Shown here: piece by piece, positions 19,561 through 27,376 of the stretch
Position numbering within the stretch: the stretch's first letter is position 1
How the letters are laid out: every line of letters begins with the position of its first letter
Assembly: GCA_012522075.1 (NCBI GenBank)
Contig: JAAYLG010000140.1
Span: 1-40,933 of the forward strand
Reading direction: 5' to 3'
Origin: Bacillota bacterium
GTDB taxonomy: Bacteria; Bacillota; Dethiobacteria; Dethiobacterales; Dethiobacteraceae
Length of the DNA: 40,933 nt
Made by a program: the position numbers and the translations under genes
The notes under the pieces: model-generated
What the model saw: only the letters and a program-made list of their open reading frames with translations
The model's database searches: none
What the model was told of the DNA's origin: nothing

Positions 19561-21114
19561 ATGCGCAGGGCAAGACGGCAGGCGCGAATAGTGCTTCTCA
19601 TCTCCATTTTTCTCCTGCTTTTTGGGTTGCTGCTGGTACGCCTTTTTTCTCTGCAACTGCTGCAGGGCTGGCGGCTGGCGCGGCAGGCGGCAGCCCAAAG
19701 AACGGATACATATGTATATGCTTCAGGCCGCGGACAAATCCTTGACCGTCACGGCTTGTCCCTGCATGCGTTTTTGCAGGAAGTGCGCCGGGGAGAGGCG
19801 GCGGATCATACAAGCTCGGATCTTGCTCCCGTCTACCTGCAAAACCTGGCGCTCGTGGAGGAGGTCCGCTATTCGAGCGCCTCCCTTGCGGCCCATGTCA
19901 CCGGTTACATCAGGAGGCCGGTCAACCCACTGCAACCAAGCGAAGGGATTTCCGGCCTGGAACGTACCTTTAACCGGGAATTGTGGGGGACGCCGGCAGC
20001 GGTTGGCGTCATTGTTGACGCCAAGGGACGAATGGTTCCCGGCTACGGTATCAGTGAGTGGAAATATGAGCACCTGCGGCGACCGTATAGCGTAGTTACG
20101 ACCATTGACAGAAAGTTGCAGGCGGCGGCGGAAGCGGTAGGAAAAGACGCTATTAAAAAGGGTGCCTTTATTCTGCTGGACCCGCAGAACGGTGACATCC
20201 TGGTGCTGGCTTCTTTCCCGCGGCTGCCTGTGGAAGATCTTTACCGCGGCACCACCGGGGAGAAACTGAAACAGATGGAGCGGGACCAGGTTTACCTGAA
20301 CCGGGCTTTGATGCCGTACGCCGTCGGCTCTGTTTTTAAAGTGATTGTAGCGGCGGCGGCACTGGAAGAAAAGCTGCCTGCATCTCGCGATGTTTTTCTT
20401 TGCGACGGTTTTTATGAACTGGGCGACAGGCAGATTTCCTGTTTTGCCGGCACCAGTCACGGTAAAATTGGTTTGCAGCAGGCATTGATCACATCCTGCA
20501 ACGGCTACTTTATTGACCTTGCCCTGGGCCTGGGCAAGGAGAAAGTGATTGAGATGGCAAAACGCTTTAAACTGGGGCAGGCTACAGGCATACCCCTGGG
20601 CGGGGAAGCGGCGGGGATCATTCCGGATGCAGCAGATTTGCTTTACGGCGGCGATGTAGCCAACCTGGCCATCGGCCAGGGAGCGATAACGGCCACACCT
20701 TTGCAACTGGCCCGCGTCATGTCCATTTTGGCCAACAGCGGGCGCGATGTGTACCCGCGCCTGGTGTCTAAGGTGATTGACAAAAACGGCAATACTGTCC
20801 GGAATTACCCCGTCCAGTACGGTTCCCTGGTCATTGCTCCGGCACTTGCCCAAAAATTGCGGGAAATGCTTGTCCCTGTGGTGGAAGTGGGGACAGCCTC
20901 ACCGGCCAAGAGCGACAAATACGGGGCGGCAGGCAAATCTGGCACCGCCCAGCTTGCCGGCAAGGATTACAGCCGTTCCTGGTTTGCCGGGATGGTGGAG
21001 ACGGGGAAAGAAACTTGGGTTGCCGTTTTGCTGCTGGAGGAGCATTATGCCGGAGAGCCCACTGCTTCCGCCGTTTTCCGCAGGGTGATGGAAGCCGTGC
21101 TTGACGCACGCTAA
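19561..21114 (+). CDS. FtsI/PBP2-type D,D-transpeptidase
   Basis: RGQILDRHG, SVFK (SxxK), SCN, KSGTAQ motifs; start ATG 19561 (GTG 19552 also possible). Confidence 0.9.
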   Translation: MRRARRQARIVLLISIFLLLFGLLLVRLFSLQLLQGWRLARQAAAQRTDTYVYASGRGQILDRHGLSLHAFLQEVRRGEAADHTSSDLAPVYLQNLALVEEVRYSSASLAAHVTGYIRRPVNPLQPSEGISGLERTFNRELWGTPAAVGVIVDAKGRMVPGYGISEWKYEHLRRPYSVVTTIDRKLQAAAEAVGKDAIKKGAFILLDPQNGDILVLASFPRLPVEDLYRGTTGEKLKQMERDQVYLNRALMPYAVGSVFKVIVAAAALEEKLPASRDVFLCDGFYELGDRQISCFAGTSHGKIGLQQALITSCNGYFIDLALGLGKEKVIEMAKRFKLGQATGIPLGGEAAGIIPDAADLLYGGDVANLAIGQGAITATPLQLARVMSILANSGRDVYPRLVSKVIDKNGNTVRNYPVQYGSLVIAPALAQKLREMLVPVVEVGTASPAKSDKYGAAGKSGTAQLAGKDYSRSWFAGMVETGKETWVAVLLLEEHYAGEPTASAVFRRVMEAVLDAR

Positions 21115-21209
21115 AGGACGGCCCGAAAAGTGTTGCACACTACCGGGCGGCCGGGAATATAATGGTGGAGAAGACAATGGTTTTTGTCAAAGAAGAAGCG
21201 CAAAACTGC

Positions 21210-21239
21210 GCACATTGGCACCCGGGCGGGCATACAATG
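21210..21239 (+). promoter_or_regulatory. candidate SigE (and overlapping SigK) promoter of sigK
   Basis: GCACATT-14 bp-CATACAAT (SigE KMATATT-14-CATACAMT); also CACA-16 bp-CATACAATG (SigK mACm-16-CATAnnnTA). Confidence 0.7.
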
Positions 21240-21269
21240 TAGAGATGACATCCCGCGGGAGGTGCTTTT

Positions 21270-22007
21270 TTGTTTGCTCTGGTAACACTGATTGCTGCTG
21301 TCGTTCGGGGAATTACATTGCTTGTCTCATATCTGAACAATAATTCTTTTCCTCAGCCGCTCTCACCCCAAGAAGAACAAATATATCTCCAGCGGCTGGC
21401 TCAGGGCGATCAGGAGGCGCGCAGCGTTTTAATCGAACGTAATCTCCGCCTTGTAGCCCATGTGATTAAAAAATTTGAAAATACGGGAGAGGATCAGGAA
21501 GATCTGATTTCTATCGGTACAGTAGGTCTGATTAAGGCTATAGATTCTTATAAGGGGAACAAGGGGACGCGGCTGGCTACTTATGCAGCCCGCTGTATTG
21601 AAAATGAAATTCTGATGCACCTGCGTGTGGTAACCAAGCGCAGAGCGGAAGTATTACTGCATGACCCGATCGGGACCGACAAAGAGGGCAATGAAATTAC
21701 TCTCCATGATATATTAGGTACAGATGCGGAAGAGATTCTGGACGTGGTGGACAAAAAGATCATTGAAGCCAAACTATACCAGATTATTAAACGCCTGAAA
21801 AACAGGGAACGTATTGTTCTGGCCCTGCGTTTCGGGCTGCCCCTGGGGCGCAGGCAGACACAGAAAGAAATTGCCAAAAGCCTGGGAATTTCCCGTTCTT
21901 ATGTTTCACGGATTGAAAAGAAAGTTATTGCCAAAATTGCAGAAGAGTTCCGGCAGGAACGTCTTGCTTGTGATTCCCGGGAAAGTACGCCTCTTTTAAA
22001 AAAGTAA
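21270..22007 (+). CDS. sigK: RNA polymerase sporulation sigma factor SigK, with pro-sequence
   Basis: [102 protein letters not shown], highly SigK-like; TTG start with GGGAGGTG RBS. Confidence 0.95.
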   Translation: MFALVTLIAAVVRGITLLVSYLNNNSFPQPLSPQEEQIYLQRLAQGDQEARSVLIERNLRLVAHVIKKFENTGEDQEDLISIGTVGLIKAIDSYKGNKGTRLATYAARCIENEILMHLRVVTKRRAEVLLHDPIGTDKEGNEITLHDILGTDAEEILDVVDKKIIEAKLYQIIKRLKNRERIVLALRFGLPLGRRQTQKEIAKSLGISRSYVSRIEKKVIAKIAEEFRQERLACDSRESTPLLKK

Positions 22008-22022
22008 GCCCGGAAACATAAT

Positions 22023-22049
22023 AAAAAGGCGGCAGCAGCCACCTTTTTT
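22023..22049. terminator. bidirectional terminator between convergent sigK and PRC-barrel gene
   Basis: AAAAAGGCGGC-agca-GCCACCTTTTTT (one mismatch). Confidence 0.8.
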
Positions 22050-23064
22050 ATAGTTCTTTTTTACTGAAAATCTCCCGTAGCTGCTTTTTTACAGGGTCAA
22101 GGGCCGCCTGCACATCTGCCGCGACGGCGGCCAGAAAAAGCTGGGAAAGCCGTCCCGCCGCTTCCGCCCGCTCCCGCATGTTTTCCGTGACAATATCGCC
22201 GCGCGCCCCAAGCAGTGTCCCGTCCGGTGCATGTACTGCCTGGGCCAGTTTTTTGCCTAAAACATAGGCTCGCATTTTTTCCCGTGTAGCCTGCTCCAGC
22301 ACTTGTCCCCCGGCATTTACTTTGTCCTGCAAGTGCGTCAAGATGTCTTTAACATCCAGCATGCTTTCCCAGATTTCGCCTGCGCCGGCGGCCAGCAGCA
22401 ACTGGGCCAGTTTTCCCCGCCGGCGTGCCATTTCCACATGCTCCCGGGTAACTGTCTGCCCTTTTCTGATAATAATTGCTCCTTCATCATCGGTCACAGT
22501 GCTGCCGGCAGGACGGCCAAGGGCAAACTCAACCGCCCTGGTTTCCAAGGTGCGGACAAGCCTGCGGGGCGTGTGTTCCCCGGCCGTGTTAAGCGGGCGT
22601 ACCTGCGTTTGGTAGTCATTGCGCAGAATGATAAAATCACGGCCAAAGTTTTCCACCACGGCAACCGGCACGGCAAAGCTTTTCCGCTGTTTTTCCGAAA
22701 TTACATAAAGCTCCGCCAGTTGGCCGTCCGCAGGCTGAAAAGCATAGTCTGTCACACTGCCGGCCAGGGTGCCGTCTGCCGTGATCAATTGTTTGCCTGT
22801 TACCCCGTGTTCACGCATGGTTTCAAAGCGCGGATCCTCCGCCGCTTCGCCGCCGGCGATCATCATGGCATCATGACCGATGGTGCGCACGTCGGTATAG
22901 GGGATTATTTCTGTCCTGGCCTTCAGGAAAGCACGTTCGCCAACAACAACGGCGGCAACTTTACGGGTCCGGTGGTCAATAATAAGCTCCTGCACATTGC
23001 CGAGCAGGCTGCCCGTAGTTATATCTATGACGGGCAAACCGGCTACTTCTTTTGCTTTTTTCAT
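22048..23064 (-). CDS. PRC-barrel domain protein with C-terminal repeated region
   Basis: Two PRC-barrel units (LPVIDITTGSLLGNVQELIID..., KQLITADGTLAGSVTDYAF...) followed by two similar alpha/beta segments; start at internal Met (MKKAKEVAGL). Confidence 0.8.
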   Translation of the reverse strand: MKKAKEVAGLPVIDITTGSLLGNVQELIIDHRTRKVAAVVVGERAFLKARTEIIPYTDVRTIGHDAMMIAGGEAAEDPRFETMREHGVTGKQLITADGTLAGSVTDYAFQPADGQLAELYVISEKQRKSFAVPVAVVENFGRDFIILRNDYQTQVRPLNTAGEHTPRRLVRTLETRAVEFALGRPAGSTVTDDEGAIIIRKGQTVTREHVEMARRRGKLAQLLLAAGAGEIWESMLDVKDILTHLQDKVNAGGQVLEQATREKMRAYVLGKKLAQAVHAPDGTLLGARGDIVTENMRERAEAAGRLSQLFLAAVAADVQAALDPVKKQLREIFSKKEL

Positions 23065-23198
23065 CAGCAAAAACACCTCTTGGGACTGATTTGTTTTCAG
23101 TATAGCAAAAAGCGGCTTCAGCATTAACTTGCCCGGCTGCAAAAAGATTATGTGGCGGCGGTAAACAATTTGCCTGCAGGAAACAGGGGCGGGCGGTG

Positions 23199-23227
23199 TT
23201 GTTTTTTGCGTTAAATAACGGTATAAT
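23199..23227 (+). promoter_or_regulatory. SigA-like promoter of thiL
   Basis: TTGTTT - 17 bp - TATAAT. Confidence 0.6.
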
Positions 23228-23247
23228 CAGGAAACAGGTGGTAAATA

Positions 23248-24249
23248 ATGAAAATAAACGAAATAGGGGAACAAGCCCTGATAAAAGAGATTGCGGCGCT
23301 TACGGCAAGTACTGCAGACCGGGAAGGGGTGGGTATCGGGGATGATGCCGCCCTGACCCGGGTTGCCGACGGCACTTTTGTGGCAACCAGCAAAGACATG
23401 CTGGTGGAAGGCGTCCACTTTCTGCTGCCGGGGATTACAGCACAAGACCTGGGATTTAAGGCGCTGGCCGTCAATCTCAGCGACCTTGCCGCCATGGGGG
23501 CCAAGCCGCGCCATGCTTTTGTCGCCTTGGCCCTGCCGGCGGGGACGGAGTGTGAATTTGTGCTGGATTTTTTCCGGGGCATGATGGAACTGGCGAAAAG
23601 CTACGGGATCGCCATTAGCGGCGGCGACCTTGTTGCTTCCCCGGGACCGCTGGTTGTCAGTGTGACCGTCCAGGGAGAGGTAAGGCGCGAGCAGGCACTC
23701 CTGCGCCGCGGGGCGCGGCCAGGGGAACTGGTCTGCACTACAGGCAGTCTGGGGGCCTCGGCGGCAGGTCTGGCGCTGCTTTTGCAGGACATACCTTGCA
23801 GCGACAAGGTCCGTGCCGCCGCGCTGCAGGCTCATTTTCGCCCCCGGCCGCGAGTGCGGGAAGGGCTTTGGCTGGCAGCCGGCGGGGTCGTCACCACCGC
23901 CATAGACATTTCCGACGGACTGCTGAAAGATATTAGGGAGATCATGGAGATTAACGGCTGCGGAGCTTTGCTTTATGAGGAGAATATCCCGGTGCATCCT
24001 GCGGCCCGGGCAGTGGCAGCCGCGGCAGGCCGCTCGCCGCTGGATTTTGCTTTACATGGCGGTGAGGATTACGAGTTATTGTTTACAGTGCCGGAAAACG
24101 CTTTTGACAATTTGGCCAGGGCATACACAGAGCAATTCGGTCGGCCGCTTTATACCTTGGGACGACTGACAGGGGAAAACCGCTTGCAGATGGTTACGAA
24201 AAGCGGTAAATGGGAAGAATTAGTGTTTGCAGGTTATCGTCATTTTTAA
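23248..24249 (+). CDS. thiL: thiamine-monophosphate kinase
   Basis: GIGDDAAL, KALAVNLSDLAAMGAKPRHAFVALALP, ISGGDLV, DISDGLLKDI, GGEDYELLFTV. Confidence 0.94.
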   Translation: MKINEIGEQALIKEIAALTASTADREGVGIGDDAALTRVADGTFVATSKDMLVEGVHFLLPGITAQDLGFKALAVNLSDLAAMGAKPRHAFVALALPAGTECEFVLDFFRGMMELAKSYGIAISGGDLVASPGPLVVSVTVQGEVRREQALLRRGARPGELVCTTGSLGASAAGLALLLQDIPCSDKVRAAALQAHFRPRPRVREGLWLAAGGVVTTAIDISDGLLKDIREIMEINGCGALLYEENIPVHPAARAVAAAAGRSPLDFALHGGEDYELLFTVPENAFDNLARAYTEQFGRPLYTLGRLTGENRLQMVTKSGKWEELVFAGYRHF

Positions 24250-24262
24250 AGGTGGTTGCAGC

Positions 24263-24727
24263 GTGAAAAGAGTAATTGTCACCCGTGGGGAAAAAGAAAC
24301 AGAAAAGCTGGGCAAATTCTGGGGAGAGCAGCTTTTTCCCGGTGCCGTTGTTCTCCTCTCCGGCGAGTTGGGAACGGGAAAAACCGTTTTTGCCCGGGGC
24401 GTGGGCTTGGGGCTTGGTGTCGGCACGCCCATCACCAGTCCTACATTTACATTGCTCAATGTGCACCAAGGGCGCCTGCCCTTTTATCATTTTGATTTAT
24501 ACCGCCTTGCCGCTGAAGAAGAACTGTTGGATCTGGGGGCGGAGGAGTATCTTTATGGTGAGGGCGTCAGCCTGGTGGAGTGGGCCGATAAATTTCCCGC
24601 TTTTTTTGACATGCCGGCAGTAACCGTGTCCCTCAAGCAGGAAGGTCCTTTTGTCAGGAGAATTACTTTCAGCAGCGATGACGTCAGTTATCAGGAAATA
24701 ATCAGGGCATTAAACCCGGGGAGCTGA
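24263..24727 (+). CDS. tsaE: tRNA t6A biosynthesis ATPase TsaE
   Basis: VVLLSGELGTGKTVFARG, SPTFTLLNVH, FYHFDLYRL, GVSLVEWADKFP. Confidence 0.95.
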   Translation: MKRVIVTRGEKETEKLGKFWGEQLFPGAVVLLSGELGTGKTVFARGVGLGLGVGTPITSPTFTLLNVHQGRLPFYHFDLYRLAAEEELLDLGAEEYLYGEGVSLVEWADKFPAFFDMPAVTVSLKQEGPFVRRITFSSDDVSYQEIIRALNPGS

Positions 24728-24731
24728 AAAA

Positions 24732-25448
24732 ATGTTTGTACTTGGTATTGACACGACGACATTGGTCTGCAGCGTGGCGGTGGTGTCAGAGAATATGGTA
24801 GTGGCGGAATACACGCTGCAGGTGAAAAAAACACATTCCCAGCGGTTGTTGCCGCTGATAGCGACTATGCTGGCAGATTCCGGCTTGACCCCCGCCGAGC
24901 TGGACGGGGTAGCCGTTGTTGCAGGCCCGGGCTCTTTTACGGGGGTGCGCATCGGTATAGTTACAGCAAAAGCGTTGGGGCAGGCGCTGGGAATCCCTCT
25001 GTGCGGTATTTCTACCTTGGAAGCACTGGCAGCCCAGCACCCGTGGTTTGACGGCCTGGTCTGCCCTATACTTGATGCCAGGCGCCGGCAGGTTTATACA
25101 GCTCTTTTCCGCGGTTACGGTTCCCTGCAGCGTCTCGCGGGGGACAAAGCGGCGTCTTTGCCTGCAGTCCTGGAAAAAGTGGAAGCTTGCGGGGAAAAAG
25201 TTCTTTTTGTCGGTGATGCCGTCCCTGTTTACCGGGAGTTCATCAGCGGAAAACTTGGTGAGAAAGCATGTTTAATGCCGCCGGAATCCGTCATCTGTCG
25301 TGCCGCTACAGCGGCACGACTGGGGCTTGAAATGCTTGCCCGTGGCCAGGCTGTTTCCTGGCGCGAGCTGGCTCCCCGTTATTTGCGCCAGTCGGAAGCG
25401 GAAGTGAAATACAGGGAGACACATGGCGGGGGAGGTACTTGCCTGTGA
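24732..25448 (+). CDS. tsaB: tRNA t6A biosynthesis protein TsaB
   Basis: LGIDTTTLVCSVAVV, GPGSFTGVRIGIVTAKALGQALGIPLCGISTLEALA, LDARRRQVYTALF. Confidence 0.95.
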   Translation: MFVLGIDTTTLVCSVAVVSENMVVAEYTLQVKKTHSQRLLPLIATMLADSGLTPAELDGVAVVAGPGSFTGVRIGIVTAKALGQALGIPLCGISTLEALAAQHPWFDGLVCPILDARRRQVYTALFRGYGSLQRLAGDKAASLPAVLEKVEACGEKVLFVGDAVPVYREFISGKLGEKACLMPPESVICRAATAARLGLEMLARGQAVSWRELAPRYLRQSEAEVKYRETHGGGGTCL

Positions 25449-25894
25449 CTGTATCCATTGAACAAATGAAGTTTTGCCATGTGGATGCGGTTGCGGAAAT
25501 AGAAAAAAAAGTTTATCAAAATCCTTGGACAAAACATGCTTTTATCAATGAAATACTTGACAACGGCTTCGCTTATTACTATGTGGCTCTGGCGGAAGGC
25601 AAAGTGGTTGGCTACGGCGGTATCTGGGTAATCCTGGATGAAGCCCATGTGACCAACCTGGCGGTCAGCCCCGCCTGGCAGGGGAAGGGAATCGGCAAAG
25701 CCCTGCTGGCCCATTTAATCAAAGAAGCCGCCGGCAAAGGAGCCAGCCGCATGACCCTGGAGGTGCGTGTTTCCAATCTGAGGGCTCAAGCGCTTTATCA
25801 AAAGTTTGGTTTTGTTCCCTGCGGCATCCGGCCTAAATATTACCATGATGAAGATGCACTGGTCATGTGGCTGACAGAGCTAAGATATTACTAG
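25445..25894 (+). CDS. rimI: ribosomal protein S18-alanine N-acetyltransferase RimI-like GNAT
   Basis: NLAVSPAWQGKGIGKALL, LEVRVSNLRAQALYQKFGFVPCGIRPKYYHDEDALVM; between tsaB and tsaD. Confidence 0.93.
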   Translation: MTVSIEQMKFCHVDAVAEIEKKVYQNPWTKHAFINEILDNGFAYYYVALAEGKVVGYGGIWVILDEAHVTNLAVSPAWQGKGIGKALLAHLIKEAAGKGASRMTLEVRVSNLRAQALYQKFGFVPCGIRPKYYHDEDALVMWLTELRYY

Positions 25895-25946
25895 CGGTCT
25901 GGGGCGGGTATTCTTGCCCCGGAGCGAGCGGTGCGGGGGTGACGGA

Positions 25947-26984
25947 GTGAAGGAAGAGTTAATTTTAGGCATAGAAACATCATGCGATGAAACGGCGGCA
26001 GCCGTGGTGGCCGGCGGGCGGCAGGTCAAAAGCAATATTATAGCTTCACAGGTGGATATCCACCGCAAATTTGGCGGTGTGGTACCGGAAATTGCTTCAC
26101 GGAAACATCTTGAGCTGATCAACCTGGTGATTGAGGAAGCGCTGCTGGCGGCAGGCTGCACTTTGGCTGATCTTGCCTGTATTGCCGTGACACAGGGCCC
26201 CGGTCTGGTGGGTGCCCTGCTGGTGGGGGTGAACACGGCCAAGACTTTGGCTTACGCTGCAGAAAAACCGCTGGTAGCCGTCAATCATGTGCTGGCACAT
26301 GTGGCCGCCAATTATCTGGTGCACGAAGTGGAATTCCCTGCTGTTTGCCTGGTTGTCTCGGGAGGCCATACCAGTTTGCTCTACATTGAGGCACGGGATA
26401 AGGTGGAATTGCTGGCGTCCACCCGCGATGATGCTGCAGGGGAGGCATTTGATAAAATAGCCCGGGTGCTGGGTCTGGGCTATCCCGGGGGACCGGCCAT
26501 TGAGCTTGCCGCCCGGGAAGGTGATATACATGCTTTTACCTTCCCCAAGGCTTTCAGCGGCCAGGATGATGTCTTGGCATTTTCTTTTTCCGGTTTAAAG
26601 TCTGCGGTGATCAACACTGTGCATAATATAATACAAAAAGGGCAGAAACTGCCTGTTGCCGACGTGGCTGCCGGTTTTCAGCAGGCTGTGATTGATATCC
26701 TGGTGGAAAAAACCTGCCTGGCGGCAAAGATTAAAGGGACAAAAACTGTACTTTTGGCAGGCGGTGTTGCCGCCAACCAAATGCTGCGGGCGCGGCTGGC
26801 TGCAGCGCTGGCGGCGGAGGGCCGCAACCTCCTCTTCCCGCCACTTTCGCTTTGTACCGACAATGCGGCCATGGTGGCGGCAGCCGGCTGGGACAGTTAC
26901 CGCAAGCAACAATTCGCAGGACTCGACTTAAACGCAGATCCTGTTTTAGACATGATGCGCCACTTAACGCAACTGCCCGGATGA
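25947..26984 (+). CDS. tsaD: tRNA threonylcarbamoyladenosine biosynthesis protein TsaD
   Basis: LGIETSCDETAAAVV, HRKFGGVVPEIASRKHLE, NHVLAHVAA, SGGHTSLLYI, LAGGVAANQMLR. Confidence 0.96.
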   Translation: MKEELILGIETSCDETAAAVVAGGRQVKSNIIASQVDIHRKFGGVVPEIASRKHLELINLVIEEALLAAGCTLADLACIAVTQGPGLVGALLVGVNTAKTLAYAAEKPLVAVNHVLAHVAANYLVHEVEFPAVCLVVSGGHTSLLYIEARDKVELLASTRDDAAGEAFDKIARVLGLGYPGGPAIELAAREGDIHAFTFPKAFSGQDDVLAFSFSGLKSAVINTVHNIIQKGQKLPVADVAAGFQQAVIDILVEKTCLAAKIKGTKTVLLAGGVAANQMLRARLAAALAAEGRNLLFPPLSLCTDNAAMVAAAGWDSYRKQQFAGLDLNADPVLDMMRHLTQLPG

Positions 26985-27015
26985 ACAAAAAGAGTTACTA
27001 GTTATGGTAACAACC

Positions 27016-27096
27016 TGTGGATAATGTGGATACTTTGTTAAAATACATTGATAATGGGGTTATTTCTGTGGATAACTATGTGGATACTGTGGATTA
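27016..27096 (+). promoter_or_regulatory. cluster of five DnaA-box-like 9-mers
   Basis: TGTGGATAA 27016-27024, TGTGGATAC 27025-27033, TGTGGATAA 27067-27075, TGTGGATAC 27079-27087, TGTGGATTA 27088-27096; TGTGGATAA is the complement of consensus TTATCCACA. Confidence 0.85.
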
Positions 27097-27172
27097 GTGC
27101 CACTGCCGGCTGCTAAAAATATGAACAAAATGTTGCAAATTCAGGAGTAGCCGGCTTTGTGGAACTTAACAT

Positions 27173-27205
27173 AAAAAAAGACCGGCTGAAAAATAGTCTT
27201 TTTTT
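27173..27205. terminator. bidirectional terminator-like hairpin
   Basis: AAAAAAAGAC (27173-27182) ... GTCTTTTTTT (27196-27205), perfect 10-bp arms. Confidence 0.6.
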
Positions 27206-27376
27206 CGACGGCGTAAAAAACCACAATTGTAACAGAAAACGACAGGATACTTTGACGAACTAAACTCCTCCGCCAGCTTTTCAGCGGGAAAACCTCTGAT
27301 GCTGCAGCTCCGGCGCAGATGCCTGCTTGTCGCCTGTCAAGCGGGGCTGACAGAAAAAAGAAAAGAGGGATGTTTT

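Noticed and set aside
19723-20853. 376-aa minus-strand ORF
   Set aside because: Fully antisense to the PBP gene, whose catalytic motifs are clear; composition consistent with a GC-rich antisense open frame
22303-23127. 274-aa plus-strand ORF
   Set aside because: Antisense to the PRC-barrel gene; no domain signature
26051-26064. 14-bp palindrome GGTGGATATCCACC
   Set aside because: Lies in tsaD at the conserved VDIHRKFGG coding motif; best explained by coding constraint
27001-27100. CRISPR-like array from the repeated TGTGGATA units
   Set aside because: Repeat unit is 9 bp, with zero to 33 bp spacing and no cas genes; matches DnaA boxes far better
27001-27300. Chromosomal oriC
   Set aside because: DnaA boxes are present but no dnaA/dnaN/rpmH/gidA neighbours in the window; reported as a DnaA-box cluster instead, with GC skew needed to decide
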